In this document: piece by piece, positions 1 through 6,095 of the stretch
Layout of the letters: each line of letters opens with the position of its first letter
Numbering within the stretch: position 1 is the stretch's first letter
Source: Pseudomonadota bacterium
GTDB lineage: Bacteria; CALINM01
DNA length: 10,823 bases
NCBI GenBank assembly: GCA_026415985.1
Contig: JAOAGA010000060.1
Span: forward strand, 1-10,823
Reading direction: 5' to 3'
Made by a program: the position numbers and the translations under genes
The notes under the pieces: model-generated
The model's database searches: none
Told to the model about the DNA's origin: nothing
The model's input: only the letters and a program-made list of their open reading frames with translations

Positions 1-1
1 G

Positions 2-355
2 GCTTTAACTGGTCCACAAGATTCTGTTATGGAGATGTTAAGGGAGTTCAATAAAAGAAGGGATTTAATAGCAAAATTGCTTATGGAAATAGAAGGTGTT
101 AGATTAAAAAAACCTCAAGGAAGTTTCTATATTTTCCCTGATTTTTCATGTTTCGTTGGTAAAAAGGCTAATGGAATAAAGATTCAAAATACAATAAAAC
201 TATGCGAATATCTTTTAGAAGAAGCGAAAATAGGTATAGTTCCGGGTGAAGCCTTTGGTGCGCCTGGATATGTAAGATTTTCTTTTGCCACATCTGAAGA
301 AAATATTATTGAAGGAATTAGAAGATTAAAAGAGGCTTTAGGAAAGTTAAAATAA
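2..355 (+). CDS. Pyridoxal-phosphate aminotransferase (aspartate aminotransferase-like), C-terminal part
   Basis: The gene enters from the left edge; only the last 117 codons and a TAA stop are present. The reading frame begins at base 2, and the ATG at base 29 is internal, not a start. The fragment matches the C-terminal small domain of fold-type I class I/II aminotransferases. It shows the LTGPQD segment, a basic helix (EFNKRRDLI), the GSFYIFPDFS strand and, near the end, PGEAFG followed by YVRFSFA. The Arg of that last motif is the conserved residue that binds the substrate alpha-carboxylate (Arg386 in E. coli AspC numbering). The pattern is closest to the bacterial Ib aspartate aminotransferases, which interconvert aspartate/2-oxoglutarate and oxaloacetate/glutamate in the cytoplasm. 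The PLP lysine lies outside the window, so substrate specificity cannot be judged; a related transaminase is possible. An AT-only palindrome (354-375) overlaps the stop codon. Confidence 0.85.
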   Translation, partial: ALTGPQDSVMEMLREFNKRRDLIAKLLMEIEGVRLKKPQGSFYIFPDFSCFVGKKANGIKIQNTIKLCEYLLEEAKIGIVPGEAFGAPGYVRFSFATSEENIIEGIRRLKEALGKLK

Positions 356-383
356 ATTTTAAAAATTTAAAATTTCTCTTTCT

Positions 384-428
384 AAGATAAAACTTTATTT
401 ATAGCTAAATTTTTTTATCTTTCTTTTG
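384..428 (+). terminator. Possible terminator hairpin after the aminotransferase
   Basis: A 9-bp perfect stem pairs AAGATAAAA (384-392) with TTTTATCTT (413-421). A second 5-bp stem lies inside it (ATTTA 397-401 with TAAAT 406-410, loop TAGC), and the outer stem is followed by a T-rich tail (TCTTTTG). It sits between two same-strand transcription units. The stem is very A/T-rich and so weak, and part of its pairing could be chance in this composition. Confidence 0.4.
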
Positions 429-469
429 CCTGTAGACTTGAGCTTTTTCCTGTATTTCTAACTTTAATA

Positions 470-505
470 TTTACATCTTTTTACAAATTTTTACAACCAT
501 TAACA
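470..505 (+). promoter_or_regulatory. Helically phased TTTACA direct repeats (putative activator site) upstream of the nitrite reductase
   Basis: Three exact TTTACA hexamers start at 470, 480 and 490, and a near copy, TTAACA, starts at 500. All four starts are exactly 10 bp apart, which places them on one face of the helix. The last copy abuts the putative -35 element. Direct half-sites at 10-11 bp spacing are characteristic of OmpR/PhoB-family response regulators, and OmpR half-sites are themselves TTACA-like. The spacing and sequence are seen directly; the regulator family is inferred. No regulator gene lies in the window. Confidence 0.5.
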
Positions 506-534
506 TTGCACAATTCTTAAAACCTGCTAATAAT
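506..534 (+). promoter_or_regulatory. Putative sigma-70 promoter of the octaheme nitrite reductase gene
   Basis: The candidate -35 is TTGCAC (506-511), a poor 3/6 match, followed by a 17-bp spacer and the -10 AATAAT (529-534), a 5/6 match. A start near 541 would give a leader of about 25 nt containing the ribosome binding site AAGGAGGT (553-560). A weak -35 preceded by phased direct repeats fits an activator-dependent promoter. In such A/T-rich DNA other -10 choices exist. Confidence 0.4.
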
Positions 535-566
535 TTAATTAGAACTTATGATAAGGAGGTAAACAT

Positions 567-2147
567 ATGAGAAAGTTTTTTTTAATGTTAGTGATTTTTC
601 TTTTTGCTTTTTCCACCTATGCTGTGGGAGCAAAGAAAAACTCAATGGAAAAGGCGGATAGTAAGCAGTGCTATCAGTGTCATGAGGAGATTAAGTCTTT
701 AAAAGAAGGGTCAAAACATGCAAAATTGGATTGTGCACAATGTCATAGTGGTTTAAAAGAACATTTGGACAATTCCGATACCAAACCAGTAACTAACCTG
801 AGTTTAGAAAACTGTGGAAGATGTCACAAGGATCAATATGATTCCTATTTCGGTGTTAATTATCACAAAAGGGCAAAGAAAGAAAAAGCAATCCCTGATG
901 GTAGAGCACCACTACTTGATAAGCTTCTTTTGGGGCATGGTTTTACAAAGGAACATGCAGAGCCAAGGAGTCATCCCTATATGTTGATTGACCATATAAC
1001 AGTTGATAGAGCCTATGGTGGAAGATTTCAGTATAAAAATTGGGCGGATATAACTAAGTATGGGAAAGCATGGGATATCTTAATTGATACAAATAAAACA
1101 CTTCCAGAAACAGCAAAAGCAGCAAATCCAACTTGTTTACAATGCAAGACTTCAGATTTTGGTCTTAAGTGGGCATATTTAGGGGAGAAAAACCCAAAAG
1201 CAAAATGGGATAGAACATCAGATGTCTTGCAAGTTATCAAAGATGCTCAAAATCCAGCAGGTTGTATTGAATGTCATGACCCTCACGCTGCAAAAGATAG
1301 GGTAATAAGAGATGCTCTTATACAGGCAGTTCAAAGAGATGGTGATAGACCCTATAGTAAAAATAATGATAAGAATGCCCTTGATGTTAAAGAATTCAGA
1401 GGATATAGAAAAATAGGCATACTTAAGAAAAAAGATTCGGTTTTACAATGTGCTCAGTGTCATGTAGAATATGCTTGTAATCCCGGATTTGAAAAGGATG
1501 ATTTCAATAAGAAAATTGGTTTTAATGATCCAAGAACGAACATATTTCCATGGAAAAATGTATTCGATGTTCTTAAATTTTATGACGATATAAACTTCAG
1601 GGATTACAGACATCCAGTTACTGAAGCAAACTTAATTAAGTTTCAGCATCCAGAAGCAGAGACTCACTTTGGCAGTAAACATGACAGAGCGGGTGTAACC
1701 TGTGCAGATTGTCATATGGCTAAGACAAAGAATAAGGCTGGCAAAGTTTACACGTCTCATTTTGTTGTCAGTCCGAAAGAGGACCTTAAAAATACCTGTC
1801 TAAGATGCCACAAAGACTGGGATGAGAAAAAGGCTCTCTATACCATTGACAGTGTAAAAAACTATATTAAGGGTAAAATCAGAAAATCTGAGTACTGGCT
1901 ATCTCAGTTTATAGATAAGTTTGAAAAGGCAAAGAAGGCAGGAGTCTCTGAAGAGGTATTAAAGGAAGCAAGAAAACAGCATGATATAGCCCATACACAT
2001 TGGGAATGGTGGACTGCAGAAAACTCTGACGGTTTTCATAACCCGGATCAGGCAAGGCAGTCAATTGCTACCTCTATCGAAGCCTCAAAAAAGGGTATAG
2101 AGATTCTTGATAAGGCGATTAAAGAAAAGCAGGGGGCACAGAAGTAA
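567..2147 (+). CDS. Periplasmic octaheme c-type cytochrome nitrite reductase (TvNiR/ONR type, ammonia-forming)
   Basis: A signal peptide (about residues 1-22) indicates export. Eight c-heme sites follow: CXXCH at residues 35, 56, 83, 233, 295, 379 and 411, plus CLQCK at 190-194, whose Lys is the proximal ligand of the catalytic heme. Five sites and their surroundings follow NrfA order; the three N-terminal hemes are the extension that defines octaheme nitrite reductases. Expected active-site residues are present: R148 (aligned by hand with NrfA Arg106), Y302 and H361 (in QHPE), with E301, Y302, K358 and Q360 as calcium ligands. Cys304, two residues after Y302, matches the Tyr-Cys cross-link known from TvNiR. 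Family members reduce nitrite, and also hydroxylamine and sulfite, by six electrons. The 526-residue length fits this family. The ATG at 567 has an excellent AAGGAGGT seven bases upstream. The gene stands alone, with no donor cytochrome beside it. Automated pipelines may label it nrfA. Confidence 0.93.
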   Translation: MRKFFLMLVIFLFAFSTYAVGAKKNSMEKADSKQCYQCHEEIKSLKEGSKHAKLDCAQCHSGLKEHLDNSDTKPVTNLSLENCGRCHKDQYDSYFGVNYHKRAKKEKAIPDGRAPLLDKLLLGHGFTKEHAEPRSHPYMLIDHITVDRAYGGRFQYKNWADITKYGKAWDILIDTNKTLPETAKAANPTCLQCKTSDFGLKWAYLGEKNPKAKWDRTSDVLQVIKDAQNPAGCIECHDPHAAKDRVIRDALIQAVQRDGDRPYSKNNDKNALDVKEFRGYRKIGILKKKDSVLQCAQCHVEYACNPGFEKDDFNKKIGFNDPRTNIFPWKNVFDVLKFYDDINFRDYRHPVTEANLIKFQHPEAETHFGSKHDRAGVTCADCHMAKTKNKAGKVYTSHFVVSPKEDLKNTCLRCHKDWDEKKALYTIDSVKNYIKGKIRKSEYWLSQFIDKFEKAKKAGVSEEVLKEARKQHDIAHTHWEWWTAENSDGFHNPDQARQSIATSIEASKKGIEILDKAIKEKQGAQK

Positions 2148-2187
2148 GTTTAAAAAATTAGTGATTTGTTTAATTTAACATAATTTG

Positions 2188-2232
2188 AGGGGAATAGATT
2201 TTTGTTACTGAGATCTATTCCCCTAATCTTTT
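2188..2232 (+). terminator. Strong Rho-independent terminator of the nitrite reductase gene
   Basis: A perfect 12-bp stem pairs AGGGGAATAGAT (2188-2199) with ATCTATTCCCCT (2213-2224). It has a 13-nt loop that can pair a little further, and is followed by AATCTTTT. It lies 40 bp after the stop codon, so the reductase is probably monocistronic. Confidence 0.85.
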
Positions 2233-2273
2233 GAAAATATGATAAAACTAAGATTAAGATATTTAAAACAAAG

Positions 2274-2285
2274 TGTTTATAAACA
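2274..2285. promoter_or_regulatory. Perfect 12-bp palindrome, possible operator of the downstream operon
   Basis: TGTTTATAAACA is a perfect inverted repeat in the spacer between the terminator and the next promoter. Its centre is about 71 bp before the inferred transcription start near 2351, a position often used by upstream activators. It does not match FNR (TTGAT-N4-ATCAA) or CRP (TGTGA-N6-TCACA). Short palindromes are not rare in A/T-rich spacers, so the functional call is weak. Confidence 0.25.
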
Positions 2286-2312
2286 TTAACGTATCAAATT
2301 ATTTCAAATCTG

Positions 2313-2342
2313 TTGAAAATTAATCATTCAAAAACCTATAAT
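2313..2342 (+). promoter_or_regulatory. Sigma-70 promoter of the lipoprotein/RNA-methylase operon, probably leaderless
   Basis: TTGAAA (2313-2318), an 18-bp spacer and a perfect TATAAT (2337-2342) form the best promoter match in the window. The ATG of the next gene begins only 9 bases after the -10, where transcription itself should start. No Shine-Dalgarno sequence is present before that ATG. Confidence 0.65.
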
Positions 2343-2350
2343 AATACATA

Positions 2351-3028
2351 ATGAGGTATCTCCTAATAGTCTTCTTATCTTTGTTTTTTTCCTGTGCAGG
2401 TTCCTTATACGTAGAAAAAGACAAAACAGGCATTGAAGGAACAGTGGTATCCGTTAATAATATGCCTGAATCAGATGTTTATGTTTATTTGTACCGCTCT
2501 ATATCATCGGGGCTCATTGGACCTTCGGATTTTATGGAAAAGACCGATGAAAAGGGTTACTTTTATTTTGATGTGCCCGAAGGGAAATACTATATTATAG
2601 CAAGAAAAAGAATTAAGGGTGGTGATGCAGGCCCTTTAAGGGAAGGAGACCGATCCGCCATTTATAATAAAAATCCTGTGGAAGTTAAACCAAACCATGT
2701 ATCTAACGTAAAAATCATTCTTCCACCTTCCTCATCACTCTTTCAGAAGAAAATGCCCTTGGGAGACATAGAAATAACAATTAAGTTAAAGGGTAACCTC
2801 AATAAAAGATTGAAACTTCTTGTTTACGAAGGAGAGGATATTAAAAGAAGTCCCTCTTATATTATCGATATTCAGGAAAACGAAAAAGTTATTAATCTTT
2901 ACAGAGGAAAAAGATACATAATAGTTTTAAGAGAAGGATTAAAGGAAAAGGTTGGCGAGACTGAATTTTTTAAAATCTATGGCCCCTTTTTATCTGATAC
3001 AACGAGTGTTATAGAATTTGATCTATGA
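2351..3028 (+). CDS. Putative lipoprotein with carboxypeptidase-regulatory-like beta-sandwich domain
   Basis: The N-terminus is a short lipoprotein signal (a hydrophobic stretch at about residues 4-13, then FFSC). Cys15 is the likely lipidated residue, although Phe at -3 is less usual than Leu. Residues 27-125 resemble a carboxypeptidase regulatory-like (transthyretin-fold) domain: GIEGTVV opens the first strand, then come DVYVYLYR and a DEKGYFYFDVPEGKYYIIARK segment with the typical G-x-F-x-F...P-G-x-Y signature. Residues 137-225 look like a second beta-rich domain without a family I recognise. Such proteins sit in the envelope and are usually annotated as hypothetical; no enzymatic motif is seen. 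The ATG at 2351 is the only start that keeps the signal peptide; it has no ribosome binding site and lies just after a promoter. The stop overlaps the next gene (ATGA), so the two are translationally coupled. Confidence 0.75.
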   Translation: MRYLLIVFLSLFFSCAGSLYVEKDKTGIEGTVVSVNNMPESDVYVYLYRSISSGLIGPSDFMEKTDEKGYFYFDVPEGKYYIIARKRIKGGDAGPLREGDRSAIYNKNPVEVKPNHVSNVKIILPPSSSLFQKKMPLGDIEITIKLKGNLNKRLKLLVYEGEDIKRSPSYIIDIQENEKVINLYRGKRYIIVLREGLKEKVGETEFFKIYGPFLSDTTSVIEFDL

Positions 3029-3795
3029 TGAAACTTATAAGCTCTGTGCAAAACGAGACCATAAAAAATGTTATAAAGCTCAGAGAAGATGATTTTTTTT
3101 GGTGGGAAGGGTATAACTTTTATAATGAGATTATAAAAGAAAAGATTGAAGTTGAGATTTTATTTGTAGAAGAAGAGTTTTATCTTAAAAAATTAGGTAA
3201 TAAAATATCACTTAAGTTCAAAGATGGCTATTTAGTATCGAAAAGGGTTTTCCAAAAATTATCTTTTACCAGATCTCCCCAATGGATAGGGGGAATGATA
3301 AGAAAACCCAGTTATCGTTTAGATGAAGTTCTGAAAAAGGGGGAAAATTTTTTTTATCTTGCGGGATTACAGGACCCCGGTAATGTCGGAGCCATTGTAA
3401 GAATTGCCGATGCCTTTTCTTTCGATGGGATAGTTTTTGAGAAAAGAGGGGTTTCTCCATATAATGAAAAGTCTGTAAGGGCAAGTGCAGGTAGCATCTT
3501 AAGAGTGCCCTGTTTGGAAGGTGATACCTGTTTTTTATATAAATTTAGAGAAGAAGGTTACAGAATTTTTTTTCTGACCACATCAACTACTGCTAAAAAA
3601 ATTGTTAAAGTGCGTTTCGGAGACAAGAATGTCTTTGTATTGGGACAGGAAGGGCAGGGAATAGATTTTGATTTTGAAGGAAAAGAGGATATTGCTGTTC
3701 CGATGAAAAGAGGTGTCGATTCCTTAAACGTATCGGTAACCGCAGGTATAGTGGCATTTTATAAAAGTTTGGAGGTAAGTTTTGAAAAGGATTAG
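3025..3795 (+). CDS. SpoU/TrmH-family RNA 2'-O-ribose methyltransferase (RlmB-like)
   Basis: This predicted cytoplasmic enzyme would transfer a methyl group from SAM to a ribose 2'-OH of rRNA or tRNA. All three SpoU motifs of the knotted SPOUT fold are present: QDPGNVGAIVR at 116-126 (Arg126 is the conserved catalytic-site arginine), VLGQEGQGI at 205-213 and VPMKRGVDSLNVSVTAG at 225-241. The conserved VRASAGS (151-157) lies between motifs 1 and 2. Residues 5-90 correspond to the substrate-binding N-domain. At 256 residues it has normal family length. The target (23S G2251-type, another rRNA base or tRNA) cannot be read from the sequence. The ATG at 3025 overlaps the previous stop by 4 bp and is followed directly by a second ATG at 3028; no clear ribosome binding site is seen, so initiation probably depends on coupling. 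Confidence 0.9.
   Translation: MMKLISSVQNETIKNVIKLREDDFFWWEGYNFYNEIIKEKIEVEILFVEEEFYLKKLGNKISLKFKDGYLVSKRVFQKLSFTRSPQWIGGMIRKPSYRLDEVLKKGENFFYLAGLQDPGNVGAIVRIADAFSFDGIVFEKRGVSPYNEKSVRASAGSILRVPCLEGDTCFLYKFREEGYRIFFLTTSTTAKKIVKVRFGDKNVFVLGQEGQGIDFDFEGKEDIAVPMKRGVDSLNVSVTAGIVAFYKSLEVSFEKD
3771..3776 (+). promoter_or_regulatory. Shine-Dalgarno GGAGGT that fixes a TTG start
   Basis: GGAGGT lies inside the end of the methyltransferase gene, five bases before TTG (3782). This is the strongest ribosome binding site in the plus-strand operon, and it is the reason for choosing a TTG start for the YdcF-like gene, which has no suitable ATG near its N-terminus. Confidence 0.75.
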
Positions 3796-4360
3796 ACATA
3801 AGATCGTTTTTCTCTTATTTATTATAATTTCAGCTTTGACGGTAATGTTTATATTAAAGGGAGAGCAAATATTAACTTATGTCGGGAGAAAACTAATCGT
3901 TGTTGATGAGATAAAAGATGCTGACCTTATTGTAGCTTTAGGAGGCGAAAACATCAGGAAAAAAGAGGCAGTCGAACTCTTTAATAAGGGCTATGGAAAA
4001 AAAATCTTATTTACGGGTTTTGAGATAGAAAAGGAAGACTATTACAGATATGGTCTTAAGGATAAAGATTTTATTTATCCTGTCAGATTTTTAAGTAATA
4101 CTTATGAAGAAGCAGTTTTTACAAGAGATGTAGCATTAAATAAAGGTTATAAATCAGTCATCGTTGTAACATCTAATTATCACACAAGAAGAACCTCTTA
4201 CATATTTAAAAAACTTCTTGAGAAAGAAGGGATTAAGGTAATGGTTCATCAAGCGGTTTCTAAAAATCTTGATTTGAATAAATGGTGGCAAACTCGGTTC
4301 TTAAGAAAGATAGTTATTATTGAATGGGTAGGTCTTTTATATTATATGATAGAATATTAA
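3782..4360 (+). CDS. YdcF/SanA-like DUF218 membrane-anchored protein
   Basis: One N-terminal transmembrane segment (residues 7-25, preceded by basic residues) anchors a DUF218 domain expected to face the periplasm. The family signatures are visible: ADLIVALGG (47-55), an SNTYEEA segment (105-111, the usual S-x-N-T-x-E-N-A) and VIVVTSNYHTRR (126-137, with the conserved His134). The relatives SanA and ElyC are linked to envelope integrity and peptidoglycan precursor metabolism, but no defined reaction is established for most members. At 192 residues this matches the short SanA type rather than the longer multi-membrane ElyC. It starts with TTG and overlaps the upstream gene by 14 bp. The final residues are hydrophobic and aromatic. 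The family call is secure; the cellular role is not. Confidence 0.85.
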   Translation: MKRIRHKIVFLLFIIISALTVMFILKGEQILTYVGRKLIVVDEIKDADLIVALGGENIRKKEAVELFNKGYGKKILFTGFEIEKEDYYRYGLKDKDFIYPVRFLSNTYEEAVFTRDVALNKGYKSVIVVTSNYHTRRTSYIFKKLLEKEGIKVMVHQAVSKNLDLNKWWQTRFLRKIVIIEWVGLLYYMIEY

Positions 4361-4413
4361 AAGTGTTGAAAATAAAAATTGAAAAAGATTATGAATAACT
4401 GACAGAGGTTTAT

Positions 4414-5166
4414 ATGAATAAAATTTTTTTTATCGGTGCGGGGCCCGGAAATTCCGATTATCTGACATTAAAAGGTCGAAAGTGTTTGCAAAAAAGCGGT
4501 GTAGTTTTTGCCCCAAACATTTATAAAATTACATATAAACCTTTTCTGAGAGGGAAAACTGTCTATGATCCAATGGAGTATCTTTTTAAAGATTTAAAGA
4601 AACTTATCGAAAAACACCTTATCTCAACAAATATTTCTTTTCTGTTACCGGGAGATGAGACAGTTTTTTCCCCCTTTCAGCCAATAATTGATTATTATTC
4701 TAAAATCTCTGAGGTAGTTCCGGGTGTTGGTGTCGTGAATGCAAGTTCAGCATTGTTAAAAAAGACCCTCGATCTACCCAATGTGTCCAATACCATAGTT
4801 TTGACAAGCTCCCGTTCTCTTAAATCAACCTTTGAGGATCATAATTTTATAAGATTTTTAAGTAGAGACGTGACTTTAGTCCTGTTTATGAACCATATCC
4901 CACTGAAGGAACTTACTGAAAGATTAATACCCTATATGGGTGAAAAATGTCCCATAGCGATCGTTTATAAGGTCTCTTTACCAGAAGAAGAGGTGGTTAT
5001 CGGTAATTTAAAAAATATAGCAAGTAAGGTCAAAAAGGATTATTTTGAAAGCAAAAAAGAGCCCTCAATGGCTTTAGTGATCGTAGGTTATGTTCTAAAC
5101 AAAAAAGCAACAATAAGTTCTTGGGATTACAGAAAAAAACAGATATGGGACAAAAGAAAAAAATAA
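4414..5166 (+). CDS. CbiF/CobM-like tetrapyrrole (corrin/porphyrin) methylase, divergent
   Basis: The protein has the TP_methylase fold signature of SAM-dependent precorrin and siroheme methyltransferases: FFIGAGPGNSDYLTLKG at the N-terminus, LPGDETVFSP (78-87), VVPGVGVVNASSALL (101-115), SNTIVLTSSR (125-134) and an IVYKVSLPEEEVVIGNL block (183-199). The last two blocks match precorrin-4/cobalt-precorrin-4 C11-methyltransferase best, as does the 250-residue length. Two usually conserved sites differ: the AGS segment after the first helix is APN, and the GDPSLYG loop reads GDETVFS. A genuine C11 activity is therefore uncertain. No other cobalamin or siroheme gene lies in the window. The ATG at 4414 is preceded by AGAGGT. 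The 53-bp gap upstream has no clear promoter or terminator. The lysine-rich C-terminal tail overlaps the next gene. Confidence 0.8.
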   Translation: MNKIFFIGAGPGNSDYLTLKGRKCLQKSGVVFAPNIYKITYKPFLRGKTVYDPMEYLFKDLKKLIEKHLISTNISFLLPGDETVFSPFQPIIDYYSKISEVVPGVGVVNASSALLKKTLDLPNVSNTIVLTSSRSLKSTFEDHNFIRFLSRDVTLVLFMNHIPLKELTERLIPYMGEKCPIAIVYKVSLPEEEVVIGNLKNIASKVKKDYFESKKEPSMALVIVGYVLNKKATISSWDYRKKQIWDKRKK

Positions 5167-6095
5167 AGATTCTCTCTCCTGTTGATAATTTTTTGGAAGC
5201 AAAGGCTCTTGTTGAAGAAGGTGCTGATGAGCTTTATGGCGGACTTTTTCCGTCTTTTTTTAGGGATTATCCCTATTTTCTCTCACCTAACCAGAGAACC
5301 TTCAGAGAAGCTCAGATGGATGAAGAGGAGTTAAAAAGGATTTTAGAGCTTTGTAAAGAAAGAAACGTTCCTTTTTATCTTACCATAAATCAGCTTTATT
5401 TTAAACATAAGCAACTACCGCTTATCATGAAATTAGCTGATTTTGCAATAAGTTTGGGAGTTTCAGCCTTCATTATGGGCAGTCTCCCGTTAATTATAAA
5501 TGTAAGGGAAAGGTTTCCTGATTTTCCCATACATCTAAGCACAATGGGTGTGGCATTAAACCATCATTCAATCTCCTTTTATGAAAATCTGAATATCAGA
5601 AGGGTAACCCTCGAAAGGTCTCTTTTACTAAAGGAGATCAGGGGTATAATTAGTAATTCGAAAGCCATAGAGTTTGATGCCTTTATTCTCATAGGGAAAT
5701 GTCCTAATGTGGAGGGTTTTTGTAGTCTTTTACATACAAATGCAGATAAAATCTGGCCCTGCGAGCAAAATTACAGGCTTAAAGGTTCGGAAGATATTAT
5801 TAAGGTTCAGTCTAACTGGCAAGGTTTTTACAGATCTCAATCCTGCGGTATCTGTGGCATCCCCTATCTGTTAAGCATTGGAATAGGGGCATTAAAGATT
5901 GTAGGTAGAGGTAGTTCAACAAGATTTAAGATAGAAAATATAAAGATGATAAAAGAAGCTTTATCTTTAGAAAGAGAAATAGCTGAAAAAAAGGTGCTTG
6001 TAAAGGAGTTTAAAAAGCTATATAAGACCCGCTTTAATCATCCCTGTAATTCCTACTGTTGTTATTTTCCGGAGATAGGTTTCGGATTAGAGTAA
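5145..6095 (+). CDS. Peptidase U32-family [4Fe-4S] protein (UbiU/UbiV/RlhA-like)
   Basis: The protein begins with the family's TIM-barrel strand (KIKILSPVDN, then EGADELYGG, usually G-A-D-A-V-Y-x-G). It continues through FYLTINQ, a DFAISLGVSAFIMGS segment and IHLSTMG, and ends its core with IGALKIVGRG (247-256), equivalent to the K-I-E-G-R motif of U32 proteins. Cysteines at 186, 193, 206, 234 and 237 lie where UbiU-type proteins bind a [4Fe-4S] cluster; the CX6C spacing of the first pair equals that of UbiU. Further cysteines occur at 301, 305 and 306. Characterised members carry out O2-independent hydroxylation of ubiquinone precursors or of 23S rRNA or tRNA; peptidase activity is doubtful. 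The chosen ATG overlaps the upstream gene by 22 bp. A TTG at 5121 would add eight polar residues and is less likely. The 3' end overlaps a convergent gene by 34 bp. Confidence 0.85.
   Translation: MGQKKKIKILSPVDNFLEAKALVEEGADELYGGLFPSFFRDYPYFLSPNQRTFREAQMDEEELKRILELCKERNVPFYLTINQLYFKHKQLPLIMKLADFAISLGVSAFIMGSLPLIINVRERFPDFPIHLSTMGVALNHHSISFYENLNIRRVTLERSLLLKEIRGIISNSKAIEFDAFILIGKCPNVEGFCSLLHTNADKIWPCEQNYRLKGSEDIIKVQSNWQGFYRSQSCGICGIPYLLSIGIGALKIVGRGSSTRFKIENIKMIKEALSLEREIAEKKVLVKEFKKLYKTRFNHPCNSYCCYFPEIGFGLE

Noticed and set aside
354-375. AT-only palindrome at the aminotransferase stop as the main terminator
   Set aside because: It contains no G or C, so a hairpin would be very unstable, and no proper T tail follows; the hairpin at 384-421 is the better candidate.
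486-540. FNR or CRP box upstream of the nitrite reductase gene
   Set aside because: I looked for TTGAT-N4-ATCAA and TGTGA-N6-TCACA and found no acceptable match; the phased TTTACA repeats are the clearer signal.
567-2147. Annotation as ordinary pentaheme NrfA
   Set aside because: Three additional N-terminal CXXCH motifs (residues 35, 56 and 83) and the Tyr-x-Cys pair place it with octaheme reductases.
4361-4413. Promoter in the gap before the CbiF-like gene (TTGAAA-like hexamers)
   Set aside because: No good -10 at suitable spacing; the gap is short and the gene is most simply read as part of the upstream operon.
5121-5144. TTG start giving a longer U32 protein
   Set aside because: It adds only eight polar residues outside the family pattern, has no convincing Shine-Dalgarno, and an ATG follows at 5145.
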